Source: Pseudomonas sp. SL4(2022) | Lineage (GTDB): Bacteria; Pseudomonadota; Gammaproteobacteria; Pseudomonadales; Pseudomonadaceae | Assembly: GCF_026625725.1 (NCBI RefSeq) | Contig: NZ_CP113060.1 | Span: forward strand, 62,001-126,000 | Length of the DNA: 64,000 nt | Direction of reading: 5' to 3' | Made by a program: the position numbers and the translations under genes | The notes under the pieces: model-generated | The model's input: the letters and a program-made list of their open reading frames with translations, nothing else | What the model was told of the DNA's origin: nothing | Database searches by the model: none | Shown: positions 51,357-64,000 of the stretch, piece after piece | How positions within the stretch are numbered: position 1 is the stretch's first letter | How the letters are laid out: each line of letters begins with the position of its first letter

Positions 51357-51875
51357 TTACCACTCGATCAAGGTTTCTCGAAACCGCTGCGCCAGAGCCT
51401 TCAGCTGCTGACGCCACGTCTCCAGCGTTTCCTGCGTTAACGGCATGACTTCTTCATCTAGGCTGACCGCGGTAATCAACGGTGTAGTGGGATCGACCTT
51501 AGCCTTCTTTCCAGCCTGCGGTGGCTGAAACAACTCGGCATAGCCTTTGAGCAGTTGCGCGACCCAACTATCGGCTGACTGCGCCAGTTCAACCAGCTCG
51601 CCCAACTCCTGGCTTGGCGCCGCCTGCAGCACGTCCTCCGTGAGAAAGCGCTCTGCACGTGGCGAAGTGCTGTCCGGCAAACGGTAGTAACCGGCAATCT
51701 CATGGCACAGACCGAGCAGGGCACCATAGAGATGAAACAACGCAGCCTCACGCTCAGCCTGGATCAAAGCCAAGGCATTCATGCTCTGACTTTGTTCAGC
51801 CTTACGCCAGGACTCCAGCGCCAGACCGGCATAGAAGATTTTCTGGTTGGTGCGGGTATAGAGTTCATTGGCCAT
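51357..51875 (-). CDS. DUF6586 family protein
   Basis: The 172-residue protein begins MANELYTRTNQKIFYAGLALE and is mainly helical. From memory it fits the pseudomonad DUF6586 family found between sulA and topA. No catalytic motif or signal peptide is visible. The ATG at 51875 is chosen over one at 51923, which would overlap nothing but lacks a good ribosome site. Confidence 0.82.
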   Translation of the reverse strand: MANELYTRTNQKIFYAGLALESWRKAEQSQSMNALALIQAEREAALFHLYGALLGLCHEIAGYYRLPDSTSPRAERFLTEDVLQAAPSQELGELVELAQSADSWVAQLLKGYAELFQPPQAGKKAKVDPTTPLITAVSLDEEVMPLTQETLETWRQQLKALAQRFRETLIEW

Positions 51876-51946
51876 TGCGGCACCCTCCACAGCGGATTGG
51901 ATAAGCATACGCGTGCCAGTCAATGGCCGACACGCGCTCCGCTAGA

Positions 51947-54556
51947 TCAGCTCTTGTCTTCGACTTTCCACTTGCCGCCATCAAAAAACGCACGCCATCC
52001 TGTAGGCTTGCCATCAACCTCAGTCTGTACGTACTGCTCTTTGGTCTTGCGGCTGTAACGCACCACGGCGGCGCGCCCTTGCGGGTCCTTCTGAGGCGCA
52101 TCGCAGAGGAAGTGGTACTTGGGGTCGATCTCATCACGGTGCGGAATCAACTCGACCACCAACGGCGCGCGCGTCTCTCGGTTTTTCGGGAATTGACTGG
52201 CAGCGAGAAACAGACCCGAAGCACCGTCGCGCAAAATATAGGTGTCGTTGACCTTCTCGCATTTGAGTTCCGGCATCTTCACCGGATCCATCTTCGGCGG
52301 CGCCGCTTCACCGCTTTTGAGCAGTTTGCGGGTGTTCTTACACTCGCTGTTGGTGCAGCCGAAGAACTTGCCAAAACGGCCTGTCTTCAACTGCATCTGA
52401 CTGCCGCACTTGTCGCAATCGAGACTCGGGCCTTCATAGCCCTTGATGCGGTACTGGCCCTGCTCGACTTCATAACCGCTGCAATCCGGATTGTTGCCAC
52501 AGATATGCAACTTGCGGGTTTCGTCGAGCAGGTAGGCGTCCATCGCGGTCGAGCAGATCGGACAGCGGTGCTTGCCGAGCAACACGCGCGACTCCGACTC
52601 ACCCTCATCGTCCGCAGCGATTTCATCGCCCGGCACCAGATTGACGGTGGCCTTACAGCGCTCTTTCGGCGGTAGGGCATAGCCAGAACAGCCAAGGAAT
52701 ACGCCAGTGGAGGCAGTTCGAATGGTCATCGGCCGACCACAATCACGGCAGGCGATATCGGTCAACGTTGGCTGATTGGCACGCATGCCGCCCTCGCCTG
52801 CTTCCGCAGCTTCAAGCTTCTTCTTGAAGTCACCATAGAACTCATCCAGCACGTGCTTCCACTCGCGTTCGCCCTGAGCTACATCGTCCAGATGCTCTTC
52901 CATGCCGGCGGTAAAGCCGTAGTCCATCAGGTTGGAGAAGCTTTCTGCCAGACGCTCGGTGACGATGTCGCCCATCTTCTCCGAGTAGAAACGGCGGTTG
53001 TGCAGCGCCACGTAGCCGCGATCTTGGATGGTGCCGATAATCGCCGCATAGGTAGATGGACGACCGATACCGCGCTTCTCCATTTCCTTGACGAGGCTAG
53101 CTTCCGAGTAACGCGCTGGTGGCTTGGTAAAGTGCTGGCTGGGGTCGAGCTTGACCAGTTTAAGTACTTCGCCCTGAGTCATTTCCGGCAACACGTCGTC
53201 ATCACCAGGCTTGCTCAGCTGCGGCAACACGCGGGTATAGCCGTCGAACTTGAGGATACGGCCCTTGGCACGCAACTCGAACTGCGCCGCCGTGACAGTC
53301 ACAGTGGTCGACAGGTATTCAGCCGGCGGCATCTGGCAGGCGACAAATTGGCGCCAGATCAGCTCGTACAGCCGCTCAGCGTCACGCTCCATGCCCGACA
53401 GCTGAGTCGGCTTGAGGTTGACGTCGGAAGGACGAATCGCCTCGTGCGCTTCCTGCGCGCCTTCTTTACTGCTGTAAGCAATTGGGCTGGCCGGCAGGTA
53501 CGTCTTGCCAAACTCATTTTCAATAAAGCCCCGCACCATGCTCACGGCATCGGCCGAGAGATTGGTCGAGTCGGTACGCATATAGGTGATGTAACCGGCC
53601 TCATACAAGCGCTGGGCCATCATCATGGTCTTTTTCACCCCAAAGCCCAGGCGGTTACTCGCGGCCTGCTGAAGGGTGGAGGTAATGAACGGTGCCGAAG
53701 GCTTGCTGCTGGTCGGTTTGTCTTCGCGCTTGGTGATGCTGTAGCTAGACGCTTTCAGCGTAGCCAGAGCCGCCATGGCCTGGGCCTCGTTCAGCGGCTT
53801 GAAGGCATTGCCGTTCTCGCGTGCCACTTCAAAGCGCACATTGGCGCCTTTGGCGGTGCCCAGGTCGGCGTGCACTTCCCAGTATTCTTCCGGAACAAAC
53901 GCGCGGATCTCTTTTTCACGCTCGACCACCAGCTTCACGGCTACCGACTGCACACGACCAGCCGACAGGCCACGGGCGATCTTGGCCCACAGCAGCGGCG
54001 AAACCATGTAACCCACTACACGGTCGAGGAAGCGCCGCGCTTGCTGGGCGTTGACTCGATTGATATCCAGTTCGCCAGGCTTGGAAAACGCTTCCTGGAT
54101 GGCCTTCTTGGTAATTTCGTTGAACACCACGCGCTTGTAGCGGCTGTCATCGCCACCAATGGATTCACGCAGGTGCCAAGCAATGGCTTCCCCCTCGCGA
54201 TCCAAGTCGGTTGCGAGATAGATGGTGTCGGCGTCCTTGGCCAAACGGCGCAATTCCTCGACCACCTTCTCCTTGCCTGGAAGGATCTCGTACTTGGCTT
54301 TCCAGCCGTGCTCGGGATCAACCCCCATGCGTGCAAATAGCTGACGCTTGGCTTTTTCCTTGGGCGACAGCGCCGGTACTTCACCTGCAGCGGCTTTACC
54401 ACGCTTGACCGGTTCTTTGGCGGTACTTGCCGAACCACTGGTGGGTAGGTCACGGATGTGGCCGATGCTCGACTTCACCACGTACTCGTTGCCCAAGTAC
54501 TTGTTGATCGTCTTGGCCTTGGCCGGGGATTCCACGATGACCAGCGATTTGCCCAT
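51947..54556 (-). CDS. topA: DNA topoisomerase I
   Basis: The 869-residue type IA topoisomerase relaxes negative supercoils. The N-terminal TOPRIM domain has [12 protein letters not shown] and [12 protein letters not shown]; the catalytic Tyr is about residue 325 in [12 protein letters not shown]. Toward the C-terminus are zinc-ribbon segments ([23 protein letters not shown]) and further unpaired repeat domains. Confidence 0.97.
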   Translation of the reverse strand: MGKSLVIVESPAKAKTINKYLGNEYVVKSSIGHIRDLPTSGSASTAKEPVKRGKAAAGEVPALSPKEKAKRQLFARMGVDPEHGWKAKYEILPGKEKVVEELRRLAKDADTIYLATDLDREGEAIAWHLRESIGGDDSRYKRVVFNEITKKAIQEAFSKPGELDINRVNAQQARRFLDRVVGYMVSPLLWAKIARGLSAGRVQSVAVKLVVEREKEIRAFVPEEYWEVHADLGTAKGANVRFEVARENGNAFKPLNEAQAMAALATLKASSYSITKREDKPTSSKPSAPFITSTLQQAASNRLGFGVKKTMMMAQRLYEAGYITYMRTDSTNLSADAVSMVRGFIENEFGKTYLPASPIAYSSKEGAQEAHEAIRPSDVNLKPTQLSGMERDAERLYELIWRQFVACQMPPAEYLSTTVTVTAAQFELRAKGRILKFDGYTRVLPQLSKPGDDDVLPEMTQGEVLKLVKLDPSQHFTKPPARYSEASLVKEMEKRGIGRPSTYAAIIGTIQDRGYVALHNRRFYSEKMGDIVTERLAESFSNLMDYGFTAGMEEHLDDVAQGEREWKHVLDEFYGDFKKKLEAAEAGEGGMRANQPTLTDIACRDCGRPMTIRTASTGVFLGCSGYALPPKERCKATVNLVPGDEIAADDEGESESRVLLGKHRCPICSTAMDAYLLDETRKLHICGNNPDCSGYEVEQGQYRIKGYEGPSLDCDKCGSQMQLKTGRFGKFFGCTNSECKNTRKLLKSGEAAPPKMDPVKMPELKCEKVNDTYILRDGASGLFLAASQFPKNRETRAPLVVELIPHRDEIDPKYHFLCDAPQKDPQGRAAVVRYSRKTKEQYVQTEVDGKPTGWRAFFDGGKWKVEDKS

Positions 54557-54681
54557 GGATTGGAAAATTCCTGAAATTCGATAAAAAAATGCGGAAGACG
54601 CTGTACTGCCTGCTAGCGCGGCACCGCTATATATAGTGGTGGTCCGGCAGAGGTCAAGCGCAGCAGTGGCCCGATGTCAGC

Positions 54682-54918
54682 TCAAGGCCGAGTAAACAGT
54701 GCGGTTTCAGCCTGAATCAAAGCAAAGCGTGGAACCGTCTCGCCGTCCACTTCAACGCTTTCGCAAAACATCTCCAACGGTCGCACCCACACGCCAAACT
54801 CGCCGTACAGCGCCTGATAGACCACCATCGCCTGCTCCGTTTCGGAATGCTGGGCAACGCCAAACACGCGGTATTCAGGGCCTTTGTAGTGACGATAGAG
54901 GCCGGGCTGCAACTGCAT
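54682..54918 (-). CDS. DUF1653 family protein
   Basis: The 78-residue protein starts MQLQPGLYRHYKGPEYRV and is a DUF1653 domain (GLYRHYKG, VVYQALYG, WVRPLEMF). The upstream frame to 54966 is probably not translated since it runs into the fadA terminator. Function unknown. Confidence 0.9.
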   Translation of the reverse strand: MQLQPGLYRHYKGPEYRVFGVAQHSETEQAMVVYQALYGEFGVWVRPLEMFCESVEVDGETVPRFALIQAETALFTRP

Positions 54919-54952
54919 CGGTAAATTCCTTGAAGATTTTAAACTGATAAAC

Positions 54953-54978
54953 AAAAACCGGGGCACTTGGCCCCGGTT
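54953..54978 (-). terminator. Terminator of fadBA
   Basis: On the minus strand AACCGGGGC pairs with GCCCCGGTT around a short loop, followed by a run of T. It lies about 25 bp after the fadA stop. Confidence 0.88.
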
Positions 54979-55003
54979 CTTCCATCTCTGACGCCAGTGA
55001 AGC

Positions 55004-56194
<1,191 letters not shown>

Positions 56195-56209
56195 CTAGTC
56201 GTTGCGCGA

Positions 56210-58357
56210 TTAACCGAAAAACTTCTGGCCCTTGGCGGCCATTTCGCGAAGCTTGGCAGTCGGGGTGTACAGCGCGCCCAGCTCGGCATATTTGTCGGCC
56301 AGGGCAACGAACTCGGCTACACCGATGCTATCGATGTAACGCAGTGCACCACCGCGGAACGGAGGGAAGCCGATGCCGTAGATCAGGCCCATATCGGCCT
56401 CAGCTGCGGTATCCACGATGCCGTCTTCCAGACAACGCACGGTTTCCATGCACAGAGGAATCATCATGAAGTTGATGATGTCTTCATCAGTCACTTCACG
56501 CTGCTCAGTCACGATGGACTTCAGCAGATCGTAGGCAACCGGGTCGGAAACCTTTTTCGGCTTGCCGCGCTTGTCCATTTCGTAGGCGTAGAAGCCTTTG
56601 CCGTTCTTCTGGCCCAGGCGATCCGCTTCATACATCACGTCAACCGCGGTACGACCTTCAACCGCCATGCGATCCGGGAAGCCTTCAGCCATGACGTCAC
56701 GGCCGTGGTGACCGGTGTCGATACCGACCACGTCGGACAGGTACGCCGGGCCCATCGGCCAGCCGAACTTCTCCATGACCTTGTCGATACGCACGAAGTC
56801 GACACCAAAGCTCAGCAGCTTGGAGAAGCCACCGAAGTACGGGAACAGCACGCGGTTAACCAGGAAGCCTGGGCAGTCGTTGACCACAACCGGGGTCTTG
56901 CCCATTTTCTTGGCGTAAGCAACGGTGGTAGCCACGGCTACGTCGCTGGACTTCTCGCCACGAATCACTTCAACCAGCGGCATCATATGCACCGGGTTGA
57001 AGAAGTGCATGCCGACGAAGTTTTCCGGACGTTTGAGGGCCTTGGCCAGCAAGTTGATGGAAATAGTCGAGGTGTTCGACGCGAGAATGGCGTCTTCTTT
57101 AACTACGCCTTCCACTTCAGCCAGCACGATCTGCTTGACCTTGGGGTTCTCAACCACGGCTTCAACCACGATATCAACAGCGCCGAAGTCGCCGTAGGAC
57201 ATGGTTGGACGAATCGCAGTAAGGGCTTCAGCCATCTTCGCCGGGGTCATACGACCTTTGGCAACGCGACCGCCGAGCAGCTTGGACGCCTCGGCCAGCC
57301 CCATCTGAATACCCTCTTCACGGATATCCTTCATCAGGATCGGGGTGCCCTTGGAAGCGGACTGGTAGGCGATACCGCCACCCATGATGCCTGCACCGAG
57401 TACGGCAGCCAGTTTCACGTCTTTGGCGATTTCGTCGTACTGTTTAGCTTTCTTCTTCAGTTCCTGGTCGTTCAGGAACAGGCCGATCAGGCTGGCAGCA
57501 ACCGGAGTCTTGGCCAGTTTGACGAAACCTGCCGCTTCAACTTCCAGGGCTTTATCGCGCGCCATATTGGCGGCTTTCTGGATGGTCTTGATGGCTTCAA
57601 CCGGAGCCGGATAATTCGGGCCAGCCTGGCCTGCAACGAAACCTTTGGCGGTTTCAAAGCACATCATCTGCTCAATGGCGTTGAGCTTGAGTTTTTCCAG
57701 TTTCGGCTGACGCTTGGCCTTGTAGTCCAGCTCACCGGAGATGGCGCGCTTGATCAGGTCCAGGGCTGCTGCTTGCAGCTTGTCAGCAGTCACTACAGCA
57801 TCAACGGCGCCTGCCTTGAGGGCCTCAGCTGCTTTGTTTTCCTTACCACCGGCAATCCACTCAACGGCGTTATCGGTACCGATAACACGTGGCAAACGCA
57901 CGGTGCCGCCGAAGCCTGGGTAGATACCCAATTTGACTTCTGGCAGACCAACCTTGGCACTGTCAGCCATGACGCGGTAATCCGCAGCCAGGCACATTTC
58001 AAAACCACCGCCCAGGGCGATGCCATTGATCGCGACAACAGTCGGAACATTGAGGTCTTCAAAATCACTGAAGATCTTGTTGGCTTCGAGGTTGCCAGCC
58101 ACCAGCTCTTCGTCCGGCAACTTGAAGTTGTCGACGAACTCGGTGATGTCGGCACCGACGATAAATACGTCTTTGCCACTGGTGACAATCACGCCCTTGA
58201 TCGAACCATCAGCCTTGATTGCATCAACGGATTGACGCAGTTCATTGAGGGTAAGACGGTTGAATTTGTTGACGGATTCACCCTTGAGGTCGAAATTCAA
58301 TTCGACGATGCCACTCTCAAGAGCCTTAACCGTGATGGCTTTACCTTCGTAAATCAT
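56210..58357 (-). CDS. fadB: Multifunctional fatty-acid oxidation complex alpha subunit
   Basis: The 715-residue protein has an N-terminal enoyl-CoA hydratase/isomerase domain ([28 protein letters not shown]) and a C-terminal 3-hydroxyacyl-CoA dehydrogenase with [14 protein letters not shown] and the catalytic His in [16 protein letters not shown] chose the ATG at 58357 ([10 protein letters not shown]), matching the 715-residue family length; the frame further upstream lies in the leader. A PsrA-like box is at 58521-58534. Confidence 0.97.
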   Translation of the reverse strand: MIYEGKAITVKALESGIVELNFDLKGESVNKFNRLTLNELRQSVDAIKADGSIKGVIVTSGKDVFIVGADITEFVDNFKLPDEELVAGNLEANKIFSDFEDLNVPTVVAINGIALGGGFEMCLAADYRVMADSAKVGLPEVKLGIYPGFGGTVRLPRVIGTDNAVEWIAGGKENKAAEALKAGAVDAVVTADKLQAAALDLIKRAISGELDYKAKRQPKLEKLKLNAIEQMMCFETAKGFVAGQAGPNYPAPVEAIKTIQKAANMARDKALEVEAAGFVKLAKTPVAASLIGLFLNDQELKKKAKQYDEIAKDVKLAAVLGAGIMGGGIAYQSASKGTPILMKDIREEGIQMGLAEASKLLGGRVAKGRMTPAKMAEALTAIRPTMSYGDFGAVDIVVEAVVENPKVKQIVLAEVEGVVKEDAILASNTSTISINLLAKALKRPENFVGMHFFNPVHMMPLVEVIRGEKSSDVAVATTVAYAKKMGKTPVVVNDCPGFLVNRVLFPYFGGFSKLLSFGVDFVRIDKVMEKFGWPMGPAYLSDVVGIDTGHHGRDVMAEGFPDRMAVEGRTAVDVMYEADRLGQKNGKGFYAYEMDKRGKPKKVSDPVAYDLLKSIVTEQREVTDEDIINFMMIPLCMETVRCLEDGIVDTAAEADMGLIYGIGFPPFRGGALRYIDSIGVAEFVALADKYAELGALYTPTAKLREMAAKGQKFFG

Positions 58358-58838
58358 CAACTGATCTCCACGGTATGGAAGCTGAACAGTACACATCGGA
58401 GCCAACCAGCAAGCTACTCCACGGCATAGCCGTCTAAGAGTAGCCCCAATCAGCCTGGCACACCCACCGACGCGATAATCGGGCTGTAAAGGCGGCGCCT
58501 CTGAAGGCAAACGCTCAATTCATACGCCCGTTTGATTTGGGTGTGCACACCTTCAAGGAAAAGCCCGAACTTGTCAATTGGCCTGTAGTGACTCGTAGGC
58601 CGTACAAAAATTTACGTTCGGGCCCACAACTCGCCGCTAACAACGGTGCCTTGAACGAGCGCACATCCGCAGCGATATATGCCGACAAGGAGCAGTCAAC
58701 CATCCAAAGTGTGACAGTTCGCATACCTAGCAAAATGATTTCGCTACAGGTACAGTCGTCTCAATACGGCCGTTTTAGACCGACCGTAATCAAAACAAAA
58801 ACAATTAGAGCCCAATCAAGGGCGCACGGAGTTTCGCC
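58358..58838. other. Divergent intergenic region between fadB and the PilJ-like gene
   Basis: No gene is credible in these 481 bp. The fadB side holds a candidate PsrA site at 58521-58534; the rest up to 58838 must carry the promoter of the plus-strand gene, but no good -35/-10 pair stands out. No repeat is seen. Confidence 0.6.
58521..58534 (-). promoter_or_regulatory. Candidate PsrA operator upstream of fadBA
   Basis: CATAC-GCCC-GTTTG differs by one base from the CAAAC-N4-GTTTG pattern found twice at psrA. It lies 164 bp before the fadB ATG. Control of fadBA by PsrA is known in P. aeruginosa; this exact site is predicted. Confidence 0.5.
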
Positions 58839-59651
58839 ATGTCGAGCCGCATGCTTGCCATCGTCTTGAGCACCCTACTCACCCTCCCCCTGTTCAGTGC
58901 TACCACTCAAGCTGCAGATGCCGCCACCAACCTGCTGAAACTGCACCAACTGCGTCTGGCTGCGCAAAAAACCCTGGGTGACTTCTACATGTTCAACGGC
59001 ATGGAGGGTGATCAACGTTATGCGCGCATGATCAACGAGTCACTCACTGAGGCCAATAATCACTTGAGCGCCCTGGGTGACATGCCGGGAGAAGGTTCAA
59101 AGGCGCTTCGCGCACAACTGGATCAACAATGGAAGGGTTATCAGGGTGACCTGAATAACCTGACCAACGCACTGAAGAACCAGGGCTACACGGATCTACA
59201 GCCGGTAGCCGACCTGGCCACGCGCAATCAACAACTGATGAACATGAGCCAGGAGCTGTACAACAAGATTCAACAGGAGAGCAGCTACAGCGTGCCCGCG
59301 CTGACCCAACTCAGCCGCGAGCAAAGCTTGCTGATGCAGGGCATTGCGGTCGATTACGCGTCCCGTAGCGCTTCAGTGGGCGCTACATTCATGGGCGGCG
59401 GAGATGCGCGCCCCATGGAGGATTTAGTCAGCGAGTTCGCCAACAAAATGGCAGCACTGGAAGAAAATCCGAAAAACACCCCACAACTCAAACAAGCCTG
59501 GGATGGGGTAGGTACCAAGTGGCGCTATATCGAAAAATCGCTGATCAATTACAACGAGAACAGCGTGCCATTCCTAGTCAACAAGTATTCCAACACTATC
59601 ATTCAGGGCATTGAACAGATTGCAGGTCAGTACTCGACCGCCAACCTCTAA
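58839..59651 (+). CDS. Secreted protein with PilJ/MCP N-terminal-like domain
   Basis: The 270-residue protein has a signal peptide (cleaved after TTQAA or so) and is otherwise helical, with LHQLRLAAQKTLGDFYMFNGMEG resembling the ligand-binding PilJ-type N-terminal domain of pilus-linked chemoreceptors. There is no membrane helix after the leader and no signalling domain, so it would be a free periplasmic protein. Function unknown; the PilJ likeness is by eye. Confidence 0.75.
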   Translation: MSSRMLAIVLSTLLTLPLFSATTQAADAATNLLKLHQLRLAAQKTLGDFYMFNGMEGDQRYARMINESLTEANNHLSALGDMPGEGSKALRAQLDQQWKGYQGDLNNLTNALKNQGYTDLQPVADLATRNQQLMNMSQELYNKIQQESSYSVPALTQLSREQSLLMQGIAVDYASRSASVGATFMGGGDARPMEDLVSEFANKMAALEENPKNTPQLKQAWDGVGTKWRYIEKSLINYNENSVPFLVNKYSNTIIQGIEQIAGQYSTANL

Positions 59652-59689
59652 GCAACGGCTTACTTAACCGGCCTGCCTGGCCGCACTCC

Positions 59690-59717
59690 AGCCCAGTGTT
59701 CGCATTGGGCTTTCTTT
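59690..59717 (+). terminator. Terminator after the PilJ-like gene
   Basis: AGCCCAGTG pairs with CATTGGGCT around a TTCG tetraloop, followed by TTTCTTTT on the plus strand. Confidence 0.88.
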
Positions 59718-59771
59718 TATTGGCTGCACCAGCGCAGATCCACCACCAGAAACCAACAGAAGACCGACGCG

Positions 59772-60209
59772 TCAGGCGTTAGCCTTGAGAAAACTTACTA
59801 TTCTCTCCAGCGCCTCGCGCGCACCACGCTCACCCCAGCACACAGAAAGCATCTGCGTGGTCGCCTCGACCTTGTAGACATCTACGGGCAAGTCTTGCAA
59901 CTGCGCCAGCAAGGCATCATCCGAGCAGGGTTCACGCCACCTATTGACCCACTGCCCTGGCCCCAACTGCCAATAACACCAACTATCAATCTGCCCACGT
60001 CGGCGCGCCCGGTGATATTGCGGGCATGAGCCTGGCGGTTGGCGCAACAACCAATGCGGCCATTCTTGGTGCGATAACTGCATTGCCACTCCCATCTGCC
60101 GGGCTTGCAGGCGCACATCCATCTGCCCACGCTGATGGCGCGAAGGCACCAGCCAAGCCAGAGGACTGAGCAGAAAAGCCAGGAGTAACAGCAAAAACCA
60201 GGGACTCAT
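59772..60209 (-). CDS. Membrane-anchored hypothetical protein
   Basis: The 145-residue protein has one N-terminal membrane helix (MSPWFLLLLLAFLLSPLAWLV) followed by a soluble domain with several Trp residues and WRREP-type tail. The ATG at 60209 is chosen. It is conserved at this place in pseudomonads; the family and function are unknown to me. Confidence 0.8.
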   Translation of the reverse strand: MSPWFLLLLLAFLLSPLAWLVPSRHQRGQMDVRLQARQMGVAMQLSHQEWPHWLLRQPPGSCPQYHRARRRGQIDSWCYWQLGPGQWVNRWREPCSDDALLAQLQDLPVDVYKVEATTQMLSVCWGERGAREALERIVSFLKANA

Positions 60210-60295
60210 ATCGTTATCTCGCAGGCAAAACCTGTCATCAACGCTCAGGACGACCATACTAAGGTCATTGAACCACTTGCACGGAGAGTCACCCC

Positions 60296-60736
60296 ATGCC
60301 CTACCAGCACATACTGGTCGCTGTCGACCTTACTGAAGAGTGCGACCCGGTCATGCACCGCGCGCAGAAATTGGCCGCCAGCAGCGGAGCCACATTATCC
60401 GTAGTGCACATTGTCGAACCTATGGCCATGGCCTTTGGCGGCGACGTGCCGATGGACCTGTCGATGCTGCAGCAGCAGCAATTCGACCAGGCCCGCGAAC
60501 GCCTGGACAGGTTCGCAGGCAAATACCCCGATGTGAGCAGTGACCATCGCCACCTAGCCTACGGCCAACCCCGCCAGGAAATCCACCGCCTGGCTACCGA
60601 ACAGCAGTGTGACTTGATCATCGTTGGCAGCCATGGCCGTCATGGATTGGCCTTATTACTGGGCTCCACCGCCAACGACGTGCTGCATGGCGCCCCCTGC
60701 GATGTGCTTGCTGTACGCCTAAAAAAAACTGACTGA
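60296..60736 (+). CDS. Universal stress protein (UspA family)
   Basis: The 146-residue protein begins MPYQHILVAVDLTEECDPV and ends with GSHGRHGLALLLGSTANDVLHGAPCDVLAV, close to the ATP-binding Gx2Gx9G(S/T) pattern of UspA-family proteins (here one residue shorter in the spacer). It is cytosolic. Pseudomonads have several such proteins and the role of this one is not known. Confidence 0.93.
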   Translation: MPYQHILVAVDLTEECDPVMHRAQKLAASSGATLSVVHIVEPMAMAFGGDVPMDLSMLQQQQFDQARERLDRFAGKYPDVSSDHRHLAYGQPRQEIHRLATEQQCDLIIVGSHGRHGLALLLGSTANDVLHGAPCDVLAVRLKKTD

Positions 60737-60764
60737 GGCTCGCTGCCGGCGCACCACCAAAAAC

Positions 60765-61451
60765 TCAATCGCCGGCATCACCAGAACTCATGACCAGAGG
60801 CCGGATCTTCTGCAGCTGGGTTTCCAGCGAATAAGTCATGCTAGAAGCCATGGAGAAGAAGGTCAGAAACGCCTTAAGGTTCGAATCCCCATCACAAGTA
60901 GCATGAATGCGCTGCCAGAAAGCCTGATTGACCAGCTGTAACTGCTGGAACATACGTACCAGCCCCTTGAGCTCCCAATCTGCCGCGCGCCCTTCGCGCA
61001 AATTGAAATACTGCTGGGTCAGGTACAGCGACACTGTGCGCAGAGTGAATTCCTGAGTATTGGCAAAGGGAAGATGGTGCTGCGCCATAGGCTTTAACTT
61101 GCCTAAGACAGGGCAGGCGCTGGTGGCCATGATCACCCCAAGCAGTGCACGCAAGCCCTCTTCTAAGCCGAGCAATTTGGTGTACTCGCGCTCAGGGGTT
61201 CGTACCCACACAGACACTTTCTTGAAAGCCGGCAACCCCTGAAAGTCCTCAATCACTCGATGCAGATCAACTGCTGCAGGACAGTGACTAAAGTTATCTT
61301 TGCTCAACGGGCAATTACTGCACTGCTGGTAGTCCAACCGTGTCCAGGCCGGTGCGCGCTGCGCCACCTCAACGTCATAAACGCGATCCAGCTCAATCCG
61401 GTAGCTGAACTGATGATCGTCGTCGAGAGTGATGCGGTACTCGATGGCCAT
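60765..61451 (-). CDS. Conserved pseudomonad cytosolic protein
   Basis: The 228-residue protein starts MAIEYRITLDDDHQFSYRIELDR. It has a CSNCPL motif with a further Cys in SHCPAAVDL near the N-terminus that could bind metal, and a helical C-terminal half. I recall it as a family with a DUF number (possibly DUF6901) but am not sure. It is placed before uup in pseudomonads. Function unknown. Confidence 0.8.
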   Translation of the reverse strand: MAIEYRITLDDDHQFSYRIELDRVYDVEVAQRAPAWTRLDYQQCSNCPLSKDNFSHCPAAVDLHRVIEDFQGLPAFKKVSVWVRTPEREYTKLLGLEEGLRALLGVIMATSACPVLGKLKPMAQHHLPFANTQEFTLRTVSLYLTQQYFNLREGRAADWELKGLVRMFQQLQLVNQAFWQRIHATCDGDSNLKAFLTFFSMASSMTYSLETQLQKIRPLVMSSGDAGD

Positions 61452-61496
61452 AACGGTCTCCGGCAGAAATCTCAAAGTCCTGTTTGAGGATATTGC

Positions 61497-63413
<1,917 letters not shown>

Positions 63414-63747
63414 GGCACGCCTCAACAAAGCAGCAGGGGTTCACACAATGCCGTAGCCAGGCAATTGAATATCGCCTGAGGTCTGCAGCGACCGCTGAAA
63501 CACCTAGATAATCATTTGTGGATGCCGCAGCACCTACAAAACAGGGCGCGCATTCTAACCGAGAAGCATACAGGCCGAGCAGGCAATTTCAGCGCCAGGC
63601 CCACTAATTTCACCCATTCCCGGCGTTAACCCCCATCAACGCACCTATCCCCTAGTGACTCAGCGATGCCTGCTATCAGGAGCGGCTCTTCGGACAATGC
63701 GCGATGAGCCTTCACCGCCTACAGGCAAAGGACTAAGCTAGAGCGAT
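63414..63747. other. Divergent intergenic region between uup and slt
   Basis: These 334 bp carry no credible gene, terminator or repeat. They must hold the uup and slt promoters, but no convincing -35/-10 pair was found by eye. Confidence 0.5.
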
Positions 63748-63771
63748 ATGCACTATTTGCCTGGAAGTATC

Positions 63772-64000
63772 ATGCGCGGTCCTTTGTTCAGCCTGTTGTC
63801 CTGTCTGCTGGTTTCCTCTCTGAGTTTTTCGGCGGCGCATGCCGCGACCCTGGCGCAACAACGTCAATATTACGATCAGGCCAAAGCCGCGCTGGCCAAA
63901 GGCGACAAGGGACCTTATCAGCGCTATGCCAGCGCCTTGCGTGACTACCCACTGGAGCCCTATCTGGCCTATGACGAGCTGACTGCGCGCCTGAAGTGGG
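63772..64000 (+). CDS. slt: Soluble lytic murein transglycosylase (3' truncated)
   Basis: The gene runs off the right edge after 76 codons. It begins with a signal peptide (MRGPLFSLLSCLLVSSLSFSAAHA) and then TLAQQRQYYDQAKAALAKGD, the start of the Slt superhelical U-domain. The ATG at 63772 has GGAAG five bases upstream; another in-frame ATG at 63748 is weaker. Its place after uup matches P. aeruginosa. The catalytic domain lies outside the window. Confidence 0.88.
   Translation, partial: MRGPLFSLLSCLLVSSLSFSAAHAATLAQQRQYYDQAKAALAKGDKGPYQRYASALRDYPLEPYLAYDELTARLKW

Noticed and set aside
60745..60776. GCCGGCG/CGCCGGC inverted repeat between the Usp gene and the next gene.
   Set aside because: It has a 19-nt loop, no T run, and one arm lies in the coding end of the minus-strand gene.

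Overview
The window is a contiguous, gene-dense piece of a Pseudomonas chromosome. Base composition is GC-rich, the start codons are a typical ATG/GTG/TTG mix, and the gene order from tatD through slt follows the order I remember for the PA2959-PA3020 region of P. aeruginosa PAO1. I cannot name the species. I see no rRNA or tRNA gene, insertion sequence, prophage, CRISPR array or defence island. This is core genome, and the unusual items are small: one apparent gene fusion, a family of dispersed palindromic repeats, and several regulatory RNA or DNA sites.

Layout. 1-981: the end of a class-V aminotransferase and a likely RgsA (P16) small-RNA gene. 1009-11059: tatD-pilZ-holB-tmk-mltG-pabC-fabF-acpP-fabG-fabD-plsX-rpmF-DUF177, all on the minus strand. 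This is the type II fatty-acid synthesis cluster with late envelope and DNA replication genes downstream. 11181-14421: maf (plus) facing sppA, a HAD phosphatase and rluC (minus). 14449-18108: rne with its own promoter, a leader of about 520 nt and a terminator. 18169-25032: murB, a kdsB/ptp reading frame joined into one ORF, the Trm112-like ycaR, lpxK, exbD, exbB and comEC (minus).

25167-30820: a DUF2062 gene (plus), lolC-lolD-lolE (minus), then a PilZ-domain gene, a small secreted protein and a glycerophosphodiester phosphodiesterase (plus). 30979-39745: sth and the complete Na+-translocating NADH:quinone reductase operon nqrABCDEF-apbE-nqrM (minus). 40015-48725: a chalcone-isomerase-like periplasmic protein, long-form GAPDH, mfd-csiV, the methylthioinosine phosphorylase mtnP, nagZ and an L,D-transpeptidase-fold protein. 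48773-54918: psrA, lexA-sulA, two small conserved genes, topA and a DUF1653 gene. 55004-64000: fadA and fadB (beta-oxidation complex), a secreted PilJ-like protein, a membrane-anchored protein, a universal stress protein, a conserved cytosolic protein, uup and the start of slt.

Functional links. Fatty-acid synthesis (fab cluster) and degradation (fadBA) are both here, together with PsrA, the TetR regulator known to sense long-chain acyl signals; psrA has two adjoining PsrA-type operators and fadBA has a candidate one. Envelope biogenesis recurs: KdsB, LpxK, MurB, MltG, LolCDE, NagZ, Slt and the YkuD protein. The nqr operon carries both accessory factors needed to flavinylate and mature the complex (ApbE and NqrM). 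Most minus-strand genes overlap by 1-8 nt, which implies translational coupling.
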